The notes under the pieces were generated by a model. It worked only from the letters and a program-made list of their open reading frames with translations, had not been told where the DNA came from and ran no database searches. From NCBI GenBank assembly GCA_016648135.1, contig JADDOH010000490.1:1-64000 (forward strand): DNA of 64,000 nucleotides, in the 5' to 3' direction. Position 1 is the stretch's first letter. The number at the start of each line of letters is the position of its first letter. Both the position numbers and the translations under genes were made by a program. The stretch comes from Agrypnia vestita. Its lineage: Eukaryota > Arthropoda > Insecta > Trichoptera > Phryganeidae. Of the stretch, positions 41,600 through 54,300 are shown piece after piece.

Positions 41600-44020
41600 A
41601 CACAGTCGGCGGGCCCATTCTGGAACAATCTGAAGTATGTGCGGCCTTCCCATTACAAAACAATGTGCTAGAATGCACATTTTCGTTACCCAATCCCACC
41701 CACGCTCAGCCACCCCCACCAAGCTCGCACATTTTCAATGGGACACCAAGGGCTATCCACCACCATGGGTGGTAGTATCTGGTTGTGAATAAAACTTGGC
41801 GGATAGGGAAACACGGGTTTCTTTTATATATATATATATATTATGACGTGAGGTTCTGATGCTTCCATCAGAACTCGTCACCACCAGTTTTGCTCAGTCG
41901 GAGAAGAATGGGACTCACCTTACTTCTACATTTCAAACTCAGGGTATTTCTGGTGTCGTGTACGCTGCACTTCAGCTGTCTCTCATTTTAACACATTTTA
42001 AGTTGCAACAGTTCAATGACAAGGGTTATACAACGAAACATTCTTTAGTTAACATGTGAATTTATTCAAACAAATTTAATCAAAAATTAATGGTGCCACA
42101 GAAGGTGACAATTTTCCGTAAAATATTTTGTGAATTTTGCACATCGAAATCTTTTTTTTACAATAAATAGAGTTGAATAATTTAATTTACCGCGCCTCGA
42201 CATCATCACAAATATTCGAGGTTACATTTCTGTAAGTATGAGTGATATGTAACTATTTAATTATTTTCATTAAACTCAATGATCTGTGCACATTTTTATA
42301 TCTCAATACTTTGAGCATTCATTGAGTCATTAATACCTACATAATTTGTATTTATTTTTATAACTATAACTTCTACCGCGTGTACGTGAGTACACGCATG
42401 AATTTTTTTTAAATAAATAAAACATTAAATATAACAATTCTACAACTGATTATTGCTGAATTTAATGCTATATTACAATATAATCAATTATTCTATAGTA
42501 ATTTGATATGTACTTAACCTTCCAAATATACCGTTTAGTAATATCAGACGCCTTGCCTCAACTTTACATATGTATGTATGTAAAATGCAATTAATTCTGC
42601 AAAGTCTTAAATAATTTAATCTGACTGTCTCAAACGATAAAGCATAATTTCAATCATGAGATGTGAAATTTTGAAATATTCAACTGTCAAAAAATAAATT
42701 GTCATTTTGTTTGTTCCATATTTTTCAACAAGATAAAATATAATAGCACTTTTAAAGAGGAATGGAAAAAATTATTTAAATGTGTCGAGACTCGCTTTGA
42801 GTAAATTATTTATTTTTCGAGTTGTTTCATCTTTTTTTTTCAACGTTATTCAGCGAAATATAAAAGCTTTTGAGTGTACGCATGAGCCGCAATTTTTTGA
42901 ATTTTTGAAAATTCACTAAAAACTAAAGGTCGTATTTTAGTGAACGTTTATTTCACTGAAAGAGTACAACTGGAAGCGTTAGGTATGTCTTAAAAATAAT
43001 ACTGTCTAAATCCCGCTATTATTCCTAGAATCTGGCACCTACGTAGGTTAAAAAATAACGACCAAAATGACTATTTGATAACATAGCTTTCCAAAGCTAT
43101 CACAGATTCTGGAGAATGGAGAAGCCTTTGATGTTTAAGTTTGGGGTTCTTTCTGCTCCAGAACCTGAAATTCTACTTATCAATATGCCCAAATAAAAAT
43201 GAGCTTCTTTGGGGAACAAAATGTTGTAGAAATAAGTGAACCACTCAAACACATGTCTCAACAAACATTTTCGTGAAATTCAATCATCCGCTTTTAATTC
43301 TGCATTAACTGGATCTTATATGGGTGCAGTTTCAAGTCCAGTATCAAAATTCGTCACAACGTTGATTTTGGTACCGCCATAGCAGCAGATCGCTTGCGAG
43401 TAGACAAGCCAGGATCTTCTTTTACAGACTCATTAATATACACGATATTCGTAGTTTTCTTCTTATTTAGCGTTGAACCGGTCTCCTCGTAATTCCTGGG
43501 CCACTATTTAATTTAATTAATACAAATTCACACTGAGTGATCGGTAGTGAGCGCGAAACAGGCGCCTAATAAGAATCGTTGTTCTTGTAAAACTGTTTTA
43601 CGCAGAAAGCTCGTTTTTCCCCCGTACAGCGATCCATTGCGACTAAATTTCCAAGGACCAAACTCACGCGCACTGTTGCCCATGCGCCCCGACTTTTTGT
43701 GAATAACTTAACGTTTGTTTACGTCCTAGAGCTTTCAGCTTTCTGATTGGTTGAATTCATTAATTCCAAACCTGTCAAACTGAATTACGTCAAAATCGGC
43801 GTTACAATGTTATACAATAAATAAATCTGCGAACGTCTTGGCGAGACAATTCCCCTGGAATATCTTAAAACGTACTCACTTGAAAGAGATATCAACAGCA
43901 ATATAAAGAACTGCATTATTTCACTCGATTCTCGGGCAGCACTGGACGCGAAGATTGCGTGTTAACTGGTGTTTGGTACTGCGGACGTCGGGAGTTTCCG
44001 CGATACACTCGTGACCTCAC
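41600..44020. other. No gene recognised
   Basis: A TA microsatellite at 41826-41842, several GATAAA/AATAAA strings and AT-rich DNA. 43690-43825 is a partial copy of the 17165-17530 foldback. ORF 41859-42059 has no domain. Confidence 0.4.
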
Positions 44021-44023
44021 GGA

Positions 44024-44773
44024 CAGTGTCGGATTAAACGGTAGGCGGACTGGCAGCCGCCCGGGGCCCAGGCAAAGCGTACCAAGTGGGGGACGTGCCC
44101 CCGAGCGATGCCTGAAGAGGGGGAAACCATTTGACTAAGAGCGACCGCTAGACTTACGTTATAGTATCAAACCTGAAATTTTTCTGTAGATGTTGACCAT
44201 AGTAGGTAAGGAGGTTTGGATATTACGACATTAGAGTTCGGGGGATTTTGGCAGATAATAGGTAATATAGGTACAAAAAATGTATAAGTACCTAAAACGT
44301 AAAAATATCTGACCTGACGATTTTCGCGGTTCATTTATTCCGCTAGAAGCATTGAAGGTCTATAAATGATCATGTCATTTACATTACAGTAACAAGTTTG
44401 AATTTTATATATTTTATTCGAGCCACTATTAAACAATAATACTCGATACATATGAATTTTTGCAAAGATTTTTTTTATAATTTTTTTCGACTTCTATCAA
44501 AGCGAATGAATTTTTCATAATCGATATAAGTTACTATTATGACAGTTCAACTTTTTGCAAAAAATAAGTCTAAAATATTGAATAAAAAAATTCAAACTTT
44601 GATGTCGCTTATCATCTTAGCTGTTAACATTTCACCCAAAGTGTAAAGAATATTTTCTATTCAAAATTGAATGAAGAAGACTTCTCCAAAATTTTTACTG
44701 CTAGTTTCGAGACACCCTGTTTTGGCGTGGGCTATTTTTATTTCGCCGCCCAGGGCGATGTAATCCGCCACTG
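44024..44773. mobile_element. Non-autonomous element with CAGTG(T/G)CGGATTA ends
   Basis: Left CAGTGTCGGATTA and right TAATCCGCCACTG are inverted with one change. The left side has CAGCCGCCCGGGGCCCAGG and the right CGCCGCCCAGGGCGATG, a continued inverted GC-rich block. A copy of the GAATGAATTTTTCATAA repeat (44380-44720) sits inside. Flanks show no clear duplication. Confidence 0.6.
44380..44720. repeat. GAATGAATTTTTCATAA dispersed repeat, copy 5 (longest)
   Basis: GCGAATGAATTTTTCATAAT, TTACTATTATGACAGTTCAA, CAAACTTTGATGTCGCTTAT, AACATTTCACCCAAAGTGTA, and the end TGCTAGTTTCGAGACACCCT. This copy shows the longest continuous form of the family. Confidence 0.7.
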
Positions 44774-44999
44774 GTAACGTGAAATCCCCTCACACGAGTC
44801 AACAAATAAGATTACATTAAGATAAAGCACAAAGGAATCAATCTGTTCTCTGTTCTTCTGAAAGTGATAAAACAGGAACAAAATTCCAGTGAAAATTTTA
44901 TAATTATTACCCAATTCAGAACGGCTGTCGCTCTTTATACTTGTCTTTATTTTAAAACTTATTTTATTTTAATAAAATGCATAGACAACACGATTAGTG

Positions 45000-45155
45000 A
45001 TGGTCAAGCCAATATTTCACTGCAATATCCCACTGTGGTGTTCCTGAGATAAATACGAAAAACCTGTCCCTACTCAAGGAAATTTCTCTGGAATCTACGA
45101 AACCTACATCTTATCGGAAATAAGATTTTAAAAACAATTCCCACCTCAGCTTACC
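45000..45155. repeat. GAGGGGTATAAAAGCAAAGG MITE, copy D (inner part)
   Basis: GTTCCTGAGATAAATACGAA, CCTACTCAAGGAAATTTCTC and CCTACATCTTATCGGAAATA match copies A and C. The ends are lost. Confidence 0.5.
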
Positions 45156-45630
45156 TTTAATATACGTATTCAACTTTTAACCCTCTGAAACTTGAATTAA
45201 TTATGGCAGTTGTAAAAAATATTTGATGCATGATAACACATCACAGAATTTTTGAAAATTTTTGGTGTTTTTTTTTTTCCTTATAGTTTAGAAGTTTTTC
45301 TATGTTAGTTTGATTATACATTAGGACTCAAAGGGTGTTTTTTTATTAGTATGGGAAAAAAACAGCTGCTGCAAAAACATACTAAAATCCATGTAATAAT
45401 AAAAAAATTACAATATAATAAAACATTTTGTAATAAGTATTTAATTAAAAAGAAAATTATAATAAAATTTAAAAAAAAACACATATAAAACATACATAAA
45501 TCTAAACATAAAAGATCACAAGCAAGTTGGGATTTGAAACTTATGATAAGTATACTAATATCTATTTTATTGAATAAAAAGTATAACAATTGTAATAAAA
45601 AACACATAAAAATGAACATATTAGATTATA

Positions 45631-45960
45631 TTAGGACCCAGGTAGGGCGTGGAAGTCCCTGAAGCAGTTGCGAGTAGGTGTAAAGCACAGATGTACCTGG
45701 CACCGTTGGCATTTCACCTGCACGATACCTTGGATACAGTGTTTGCATCTCAATGGCTTTTCAGCATACTCAGGAAAATGCCCCCATCCACCAAAACTCA
45801 CATCATCAAGAGGTGTCATTTGTCTCCCACGATATCTACTAGATGAAGGCGACGATTGCTTTTGTGGTTCATTTGAGGGTCGACCTCTACGAAGTACCTA
45901 CGTTGATCGCACTACTGGATGTCAGAGCACGCCCAATCTCCGATCGAAACACTACCAATG
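45631..45960 (-). pseudogene. piggyBac transposase C-terminal zinc finger, remnant
   Basis: The minus-strand ORF (45819-45631) reads GHFPEYAEKPLRCKHCIQGI then VKCQRCQVHLCFTPTRNCFR and DFH. This is the piggyBac C-terminal Cys-rich finger (RC..C......KC..C...LC....NCF..FH). Upstream sequence to 45960 is compatible with the preceding transposase tail but has frame breaks and stops. The catalytic domain is missing. No TTAA ends are recognised for this copy. Confidence 0.75.
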
Positions 45961-45984
45961 ATTTATATCTTTCAACAGCCAGTT

Positions 45985-46310
45985 TTGCTATCAAATAGTG
46001 GACATTGCTTCTTTTGCTATTTACATATTTGGATATTACTGTCTTTGCTAGTTAGGTATGATGTTGCAGTCTAAAATCGACATCAACTCTCAGGCCCGAA
46101 TACAGAATGTATAATATGATTTAAAGGTTAAAGAACGCCTTAAAAGTGTAAATTTGTACTGCAAATTACGCTTCAAAAGCGTACCTTAACCTTTAAGTAA
46201 TTAAGTATTGACTCTGTATTCGGGTCACGTCAAGTAAGAGGCGGCCATTTTGTCATGTGACACATCCTTGGGGGTTGTTTGATTGAAGTGGACATTGCTG
46301 CCCTTGCTTT
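45985..46310. repeat. GGCAGCAATATCC repeat cluster with nested MITE
   Basis: TAGTGGACATTGCTTCTTTT, GGATATTACTGTCTTTGCTA, GGCGGCCATTTTGTCATGTG, ACACATCCTTGGGG and GTGGACATTGCTGCCCTTGC. The same blocks occur inverted at 57890-57965. The CCCGAATACAG MITE (46094-46228) is inserted within it. Confidence 0.55.
46094..46228. repeat. CCCGAAT MITE, copy 2
   Basis: GGCCCGAATACAGAATG at left, CTCTGTATTCGGGTC at right, with AAGAACGCCTTAAAAGTGTA and its inverted counterpart AAGCGTACCTTAACCTTTAA. Same family as 17874-18068. Confidence 0.75.
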
Positions 46311-46789
46311 TTACACCAAGATGATGTTGCTGTATTTACTTTTAATAATTTGGAAACATAAATTTGGAACTAAAATGGCAGTGAGCAGGAATGTTGCAAG
46401 GCAGGATGCTACAAGATGACCTCCCAGAGTTTTGAAATGGATACCTGTGGTTTTTGGTGACGATAATACGCATGTGTCGAGCCTCGCTGTAAAACATATG
46501 TCTATGATAATGGTATAATGCATTTTTTGGATATACTGTGTATTGTATTTTATCTTATAAATAACTATTTTACCCCGATCTTAATTAAAAATTTAAGAAA
46601 CCTTGTTAATAAAATAATAAAAATGCAATAAAATGTACTTACAGTTGCATAAAATATTATGAGGGGATGTAAATTTTATACGGATACAACAAGAATTTTA
46701 GATTACAATTTACAGAGATGAAAAAAACCCAGGTTTTGTAAAAAAAAAAAAAAAGGACGGCCGTCTTTTAGGAAAGGGGTTTGTGTTTT

Positions 46790-46885
46790 TACGAAATGTG
46801 TACGAGGCACATTGCATTGTTGTGTTGGTCTTTATACTCGTAAACACAAACACAACGAAATATTGTACCTCGTACGCACGGCTTA
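46790..46885. repeat. Foldback related to 11342-11533
   Basis: ACGAAATGTGTACGAGGCAC and CAACGAAATATTGTACCTCG are inverted around TCTTTATACTCGTAAACACA. The TTGTTGTGTT / AACACAACGAAA part recalls the element at 11.4 kb. Confidence 0.5.
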
Positions 46886-46936
46886 CACATTCTTTTCATT
46901 CGATTGTCCATCTTTAATGAAAAGAAGTATAGGTAG

Positions 46937-47783
46937 AGTCCGTTCACTTAAGGAAAGCCACTTGCATTAGTTTGAGTGACAATGCAATTGCAAAAACTCG
47001 TAACATTATTTTGTTTGAGTAAATGATAGACGCAAAAAATAAATATAAATATTATTTTGGTTTCTGAACCTAAAATGAGCATAGGTACATTTATTATAAA
47101 ACACTCATTCCGTTTTCAAAATTAATATGATTTCAAATTTTTTATTTAAAAAATTGACTATATGCTTTTTTAAATACTTTTTTAAACTACTTACCATAAT
47201 TTTTTTTTTAAATTTCAGTTTATTGAAAATTAAAACTTGGTAATAAGTTAATCCACTATCTACTATATCGAATGCCATTGGTATTAATCAATAATTAAAA
47301 TATATAATTCTCTACGTAGAATAACAATGTACGTTACCAACGCTACCAGAATGCTCAAATAATAATGTGATAATATAATATACGTAATCGTTGATGGGTT
47401 AAAATAAATTATATATAAGCAGGTGTAATTGTAGTTAAATGATTTCAAAATCTTATAATTCATTTTATTCAATAAGATAATCTATTGTCCCTGTATCGGC
47501 CTCCGAATCCTCATCTAAATTTATATTAAATTGATTTAAGTCTGTGGTCACCGTATCGTGATCTTGCAGTCACCGTATCTTTAAATAAAAAATATTAAAC
47601 AAAGAAACGATCGCTCCGCGTGACTGCCAGGGTGATACTGAAGTCTGCCGAAGTCACAGAATAAATGACTAAAGTGGACATTGGAGTAGCTTTAAAAAAG
47701 GAATATAACTACACAATTTAAGTGTTACAGAGGGTATCATCACTCATACTAATTCAAGTGGCTTTCATAAAGTGAACGGACCC
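46937..47783. mobile_element. Non-autonomous element, 40-bp TIRs, TA target duplication
   Basis: Left GAGTCCGTTCACTTAAGGAA, AGCCACTTGCATTAGT and right complement ACTAATTCAAGTGGCTTTCA, TAAAGTGAACGGACCC form about 40-bp inverted repeats with few changes. TA flanks both ends (46935-46936, 47784-47785), as for Tc1/mariner. The interior is AT-rich and encodes nothing. Confidence 0.75.
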
Positions 47784-47789
47784 TACACG

Positions 47790-48189
47790 ATTTTTACAAT
47801 AGACGTTGTTTTATTTTAATTTTTGTAAATTTCGTCCCAAACGAGTGTCGAAATGTCTTATTGTAATAAAGCACGACTTATTTACTAAATCATTACACTT
47901 CTTTATTATTTATTTTTATACATTATTTTTTTTTATTATTATACATTTTATTTTTTATATATACATATAAACTTTATTATTATACATTACACAGTATTTA
48001 GTTAGACATTTTCATATTTTTTTCTAAATTTACTAGCTCATAGTTTTTTTTAAACAAGTCGAACTTAGTGGAACCAAAGCATGTACCAAGAAATTTCCGT
48101 TAGTTCATGTCATATAATTTGGTGGTCTGTGGTTTAAACCTATAAATTAGATATTTGTTAAAAAATCCCAAAAACGGTTCGTATTTTGC
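47790..48189. other. AT-rich spacer before the phosphatase gene
   Basis: Long T-rich runs and no ORF or repeat boundary that I can support. Confidence 0.4.
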
Positions 48190-48219
48190 TTGATAGAACG
48201 TAAAGGCCATTTTCGCGTG

Positions 48220-48377
48220 GTCAATCGATCGAAGGCTCGGTTTGCCTGCAGCGCTCCCGTGACACGATGCGCAGTGACAGCAGCTGTCAGATTTGAAATG
48301 GTGACAGCGCGCGGCGCCCGCGGACTCTCCTCAGCAGCGCTGGTCTCCCAACCCTCAGCTCCGCACCCGCGCTCGCC
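48220..48377 (+). promoter_or_regulatory. GC-rich 5' region of the phosphatase gene
   Basis: CpG-rich sequence directly before the ATG (GCAGCGCTCCCGTGACACGA, GGCGCCCGCGGACTCTCC) stands out from AT-rich flanks. No TATA box is near, which fits a housekeeping promoter and 5' UTR. Confidence 0.45.
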
Positions 48378-51300
48378 ATGAGGCTCCCTGCCATCTCTCT
48401 GTGCGTGGAGCTGGTCCTACGTCTCACCATGGCGCTCATTTTCCTGTAAGTTTTTATACATAATTCCCGCCCGCGATTTCGGAAAACATATGCTAGCGCC
48501 TACGCAGCAACTGCGTTGTATGTTTGTCAACCAAATTCGCGTCGCAGAATCGCGAGAAACAATTGAACGATGAACGGATAACACAAATATGATCTTCAAA
48601 TATAAATTCTGAGTTTTACTTTAGCTGTTTTGTTTCTGAAAAGTGATATCTTGATATCCCTCTGTGACCATTGCCCACAGGCTCTTTTCGGACACAGCTT
48701 GATGATATTTTAATTAACACTGCATTAGAGAAATGAATACCTATAAGAATAAGAAAAGCACTTTTGCATATCTGTGAGGTCTATTTACATTTTAAAAAAG
48801 ATATTTTTATTTGTGCATTACGCGCTTATTATTTTACAATTAGTTAACATATATAAATCCCTAATGTCTTTTTATGTCTTAAACGGGAAAATTTATACAT
48901 TTCATTGAAGAGCATAAATACAGGCTTTTTGTTCCGAAGTTACATATTTTTTAAAAACAGTGAACAATGAAGTCTGTTCTCAAAAATCAAAATTGAAACA
49001 GTGCAGTGTTGCTGTACTGTAGATGATTTAAACTAAAAGCATTAAAAATTAAATGAAACTAATATTTCACGTAGGTAGGTGATAATTTATGTTATAATGA
49101 TTGCTTTTTTAATGTCTGTTATTAAAAAATGATAGTAGTGTTTCATTTATATGAAAGACAGGAAGATTGGCGAGTTCCTTTAAGTAATGTCTTTTTAAAT
49201 AGACTACATAAAGAAAATGTTGATAGAATAGAAGTTTTGAAACACTATTTTAATTCGAAAATCTGTAAATAATGATCAAATATTTATTACTTACCGATCT
49301 ATAATTATTACAATAATAATTAAATGTTATTTTTTATAGTCTCATTTCGTTAAAATAAAATGCCAGACCGATGGTATCCATTAGTATACGTATTTACATG
49401 CTTAATTTATTTAGATATAAAAGAGAAATAATTTATTAATGAGGATTTCAAATGCTGGAGGCATACAACAGGTTTGGTCAGACATAATGCAATTTGGCTG
49501 TTAATAATTATGTCTGAAAATCAATACACTTATTTATCCTACGCCTTTTTCAACCTTTAGACGGCTATGCCTATTCCCACTTGCAGCGTTATTTTATGCT
49601 TCTGAAAGATAAATAAATAATCTCAAATTTCTTAATAAATATTTCATATTTCACTCCATGTTTACACTAACACACACAAGTTTCGTCATTAAGAATGTCA
49701 TAACTATAAAATTCAAATGGTTTTGCTTTGTTTATATAAGTGTAAATTGAATGTAGACAGATTATAGTGCAAGACTTACAGCCATTGCTGACAAAATGCC
49801 TACATGGCGATATTGTTCTTGTTCCTTTGCCTTTCACCAAAACCATTTTTTTAATTAGTGAAAAAATAAATAATATGTCGCGTATATGAAAAGACCCCTG
49901 TATGCAATTTTAATAATGTGTTACCCTTTTTCTTTAATGCAAAGACGCATTCTGTAAATAAAAACCCCATTTTTGCTTCAATATTTTTGAATTTTAAATA
50001 CTATTGCGAATTTTTACGGCCTTGTGTGTAACAGTTCTCTTTATTTTTATATGTTTTTTTATGGAACCTTAATAAACTATTGCTTTATGATAACAGAAGG
50101 ATTAACTTTTAAAACATTGTAATGTGTAATTTCTGGTGGAAATTCATTAATGGCATCGAATTTATCCAATTTTTCAGTCAACGCCATAATTTCAGACTCC
50201 ACCAAATTTTTTTGGTCATGATAGAGGTTTTTAGTAATGTATGTATCAAAATTTGTTAACCTTTAGACGGCTAAGCTAGTACAAAGTAAGTCTGTACCCA
50301 CGGGCGAAAGATAAATAAATAATCTCAAATTTCTTCATAAATATGTCATATTTTACCCCATATTTACACTGACACACAAGGTTTATCATTAAGAGGCCCC
50401 AGTATACGATTTTCGTATTTGCTCTCGATTTGATAAATTTAACGTAAACTTGTTAAATCATTTTGCAAAACCCATAGCTAAACAGGCTTTTAATCAATTT
50501 TATTATGATAGATCCATTTACTCTTGAAGCATTTCCTTAAAAAAATATGAACAAATATATTGTTACTCAGATATTGTAAATCAGACAACCGAATTCTGAT
50601 TTGAAAGAAAAATGATCTTTAACAGACTATACGATTTAATTTATTTAAATTCTTGAGTATGGGGTATAATTGTTTGAATATTTGAATATTAATAACAGTG
50701 AAATTTTCTTAGTACACATGTAAAATTTAATTAAAATAATCGACGTTTTAATGGTTTTATGGATACTAAAATATAGGAAACAGAAAGTTTAATTTTTGTC
50801 TTTTTTAAAATGATATATTTAACTTGTCGAAAAATATTAAAGTCTGAATAGCACCACTTCTTTTTCAAACTTTATACAATCAATTTGTAAATAAAATATA
50901 TGATCTTTATTTGAAAATATAGAGATTAAGTGTACCAAAGATAACTCTATTTGCATGAAAACTAAAATTGTGTTTTGGGGTTATAATTTTTTTGATGTTA
51001 CGAGGGCGGTCCAATAAGTACCTAGCCTCGCTGCCCGATGGCGCTACTATTGCAAGAGAAATTTACTCTTGTGTAGTACATTCTCGTAGACGACTACTGT
51101 CAAAGTTTCAATCGAATCGGACTCGTAGTTTTGTTTTGACCACGTGTGGAAGTGGGCGTGTCCGCGGATTTTAGAAAAATGGAAAAAGAGCAATATCGGT
51201 CGGTGATTCAATTTTTTGTTTTTAGAAAAGAAATCGCGCAGCGAAATCAAAGAGCGCTTGGATGCTGTGTATGGTGACTCTTCTCCTTCGATGGCGACTG

Positions 51301-54300
51301 TCAAAAAATGGTTTAATGAGTTTCAACGTGGTCGCACATCGGTTTTTGATGAGCCACGCCCAAGTGACCCGAAAACGGCTACCACGGAGGATAACATAAC
51401 AAAAATCCACGATCTCGTATTAGCAGACCGTCGATTGAAGGTGCGCGAGATAGCTGTGACAGTAGGCATCTCAAAAAGCCGCATGGGTCATATCCTGCAT
51501 GAAATTTTGGGCATGAGAAAACTGTCGGCGCGATGAGTGCCGCGTTTACTCACTCCGGACAACAAGCGAAACTGTGAGACTACTTCAGAGCAGTGTTTCA
51601 CGCTGTTTAAGTGCAATCCGAAGGAGTTTCTACATCGTTTCGTGACCGTCGACGAAACATGGATTCACTGGTACACACCAGAGACCAAGGAACAGTCGAA
51701 ACAGTGGACTTCACCCGGTGAACGTGCTCCGAAGAAGGCGAAGACTGTCCTATCGGCCGAAAAGGTGATGGCCTCGTTTTCTGGGATTCACAAGGTGTGA
51801 TCTACATCGACTACCTGGAGAAGGGCAAAACGATCACAGGGCTGTACTATGCCGAATTATTGGGCCGATTCGACGCCGAATTGTAAAAAAAACTGCCACA
51901 TTTGGCGAAGAAAAAAGTGCTATTCCACCGTGACAATGCACCGGCTCACACCTCCGCTCTCGCCACGGCCAAATTGGTCGAATTGGGCTACGAACTGCTG
52001 CCCCATCCACCGTATTCTCCAGATTTGGCCCCGTGCGACTTCTTTTTGTTTCCAAACTTGAAAAAGTCACTCGCCGGGCAGAAATTTGAGTCGAATGAGG
52101 AGGTCATCACCGCCACGGAGGCCTACTTTGCAGACCTCGAGAAAACGTATTTTTCAGACGGGTTAAAGAAATTGGAGCTTCGCTGGATCAAGTGTATCGA
52201 GCTAAAAGGAGATTACGTTGAGAAATAAATTGCCACTTTTCCAAAATTTTGTTTTTCTTTTGTAGGCTAGGTACTTATTGGACTGCCCTCGTATAACAAT
52301 ATATTTGTTCATATTTTTTAAGGAAATGCTTCAAGAGTAAATGGATGTATCATAATAAAATTGATTAAAAGCCTGTTTAGCTATGGGTTTTGCAAAATGA
52401 TTTAATAAGTTTACGTTAAATTTAGCAAATCGAGAGCAAATACGAAAATCGTGTACTGGAGCCTCTTAAAGGCTGGTTGTTTCAAATTGGATCAAAGTAA
52501 AAATTTGTTTAAGGCATAGATTTTTGCTTTCTCTCTCACCAATCAAATGATCCGTTTCCGTAAAAATCTATGCTTTAAATAAACTTTTATTCTAATCCAA
52601 CTTGAAACAACTGGGCCTAAGGATGTTATAATTATAAAATTCAAGCGGTTTTGCTTTGTTTATACAGGTGTACATTAAATATAAACAAATTATGATAAAA
52701 GTCATACCGATTCACCCGATCCACCCGACGGTCAGCCCATTACCGATAAAATGCCTACGTACTGATATATTACTTCTCTTTATTCTTATATTATATTTAG
52801 TTGTATCATTAATAAGCGAAAGTTGTATGTCAGGACAGAAGAATATGGCGCTCTATCCTCTGTGCCTACCCCCTCGGGGAAACGGCATGATGGTAAGTAA
52901 GTAAGTAAGTATTGATAAGCTTTTGCATTTTGCTAATGGGAGGATTAATTTTTCTTATATAATTTCTGATGGAAATTCATTAATGACGTTGAATTTATCA
53001 TCTGTCACATCAAAATTGGGATCCAATTTTTAGTTCAGCGCCGCAATTTCAGACTCTACCAAATGTTTTTTTTATCATGACAGATGTTTTTTGCAGGTGT
53101 ATGAATCAAAATTTGTAAACAAACTCACAAACTGGGTAAGTCCAAGATCAGGAACTATGAAAAAACAAGCACGCCATTTGAACTTTGTATCGCTCCACAC
53201 AATATATTACAAAAACATGTATGTAATTAGATGCGCACTATAAAAATATTGTATTAAAATACAGAAACTATTATGAAGCAGTATTTTTTGTAAAATATAT
53301 TGACGCACAATCCTTGTAACATAATGACGACACAACATACGGCGGGGGGAGATTAGTCCGAATGGTTTTGGCACCAAATTCAAACTTACAGTCAAACACA
53401 CGATGCGGAGGACAAAATGGGATTAGGTATTTTATAACATTAGATAAGAAATGGTTTGAAGATTTACTAAGAGATGTTGGTGAGTTGTCTGTTTAACGTG
53501 TATTTATCTTTAAGCAGCAAAGAAGTGAACTGTATTATCCTCAAAGCCCCATCAATGTAATGTATGCATGTCGGTCGCTAAATGGGCGCGGTTTTCAAGG
53601 GTCGCTGATGTATGCCAGCCCCCAGGATAGAGTTAAAGGATTTTTGCTATAACTTCTTCTTCTTTCTCTTTTCCCATTTCATTTGGGGTCGGCTCTTATT
53701 ATTATTTTTTCCACGATTCCCTGTTCTGGGCCATCACTTCGTCCAACTGGGCATTCTTCAGGTCCTTTTCCACACTACTCCACTATGTGGCACTGGATCG
53801 ACCTCTACCTCTTTTTATTTCTTGTATTTTGAGTACGGAATGCACTGCATGATCTTCATGCCTCATTACATGACCATCCCATCTCAGTCGCGATTCCTTC
53901 ACCTTTTCAGTAACAGGGGCCACTCTAAAACTACCCCTGATATGCTCATTTCTCACTCTGTCACGTCTCGTTATATTTTTGCTATAACAATTTTTTTAAA
54001 TATATGTATCTAAAAATTTGCCTTAATTGTTACATTAAATATTTTTTAATTAACATTTTATACAACTTCAGCATCACGAAAGACAAAACAGAAATTTCTA
54101 GAGAATTTACACATAGGTAATTTAGAAATTTTACTTATTTAAAACTTCAGTTATGTCAAGGTGTACGGAACACATAACTTACGTGTATGGGTATGTGTAT
54201 TACTAATACTTGGGTATTAGTACTATCCGTACTAGTATACGTGAGTAAGTATAATATGGGATGTTTTTTTTTTTCAGGGATCTTTTTTACCGTAGTGTTA

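Larger units (their letters stand above)
50393..52465. mobile_element. piggyBac-type non-autonomous element, TTAA flanks, 175-bp TIRs
   Basis: TTAA (50389-50392) precedes GAGGCCCCAGTATACGATTT, and AAATCGTGTACTGGAGCCTC precedes TTAA (52466-52469). The inverted repeats run about 175 bp (to about 50568 and from about 52297). TTAA duplication is the piggyBac hallmark. Without the mariner inside, the element is about 780 bp and codes for nothing. Confidence 0.85.
49549..53140. repeat. Intronic tandem duplication, about 711-bp unit, second copy interrupted
   Basis: Unit one is 49549-50259. Unit two starts at 50260 with ACCTTTAGACGGCTAAGCTA and AGATAAATAAATAATCTCAA, is broken at 50392, and resumes at 52618 with AAGGATGTTATAATTATAAA and TCTGATGGAAATTCATTAAT. 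Between lie a TTAA element and a MITE. Unit one gives the uninterrupted target sequence (GTCATTAAGAATGTCATAAC). Confidence 0.85.

Noticed and set aside
45314..45619. Hydrophobic minus-strand ORF that looks like a membrane protein
   Set aside because: It is a translation of A-rich plus-strand DNA (Phe/Leu/Ile runs) with no homology that I recognise.
51216..51304. [10 protein letters not shown] as true mariner start
   Set aside because: The family start [10 protein letters not shown] is upstream at 51179; the frame is lost between the two by a frameshift.
53610..54013. Plus-strand 133-codon ORF as a gene
   Set aside because: It is the antisense shadow of a LINE ORF2 tail on the minus strand.
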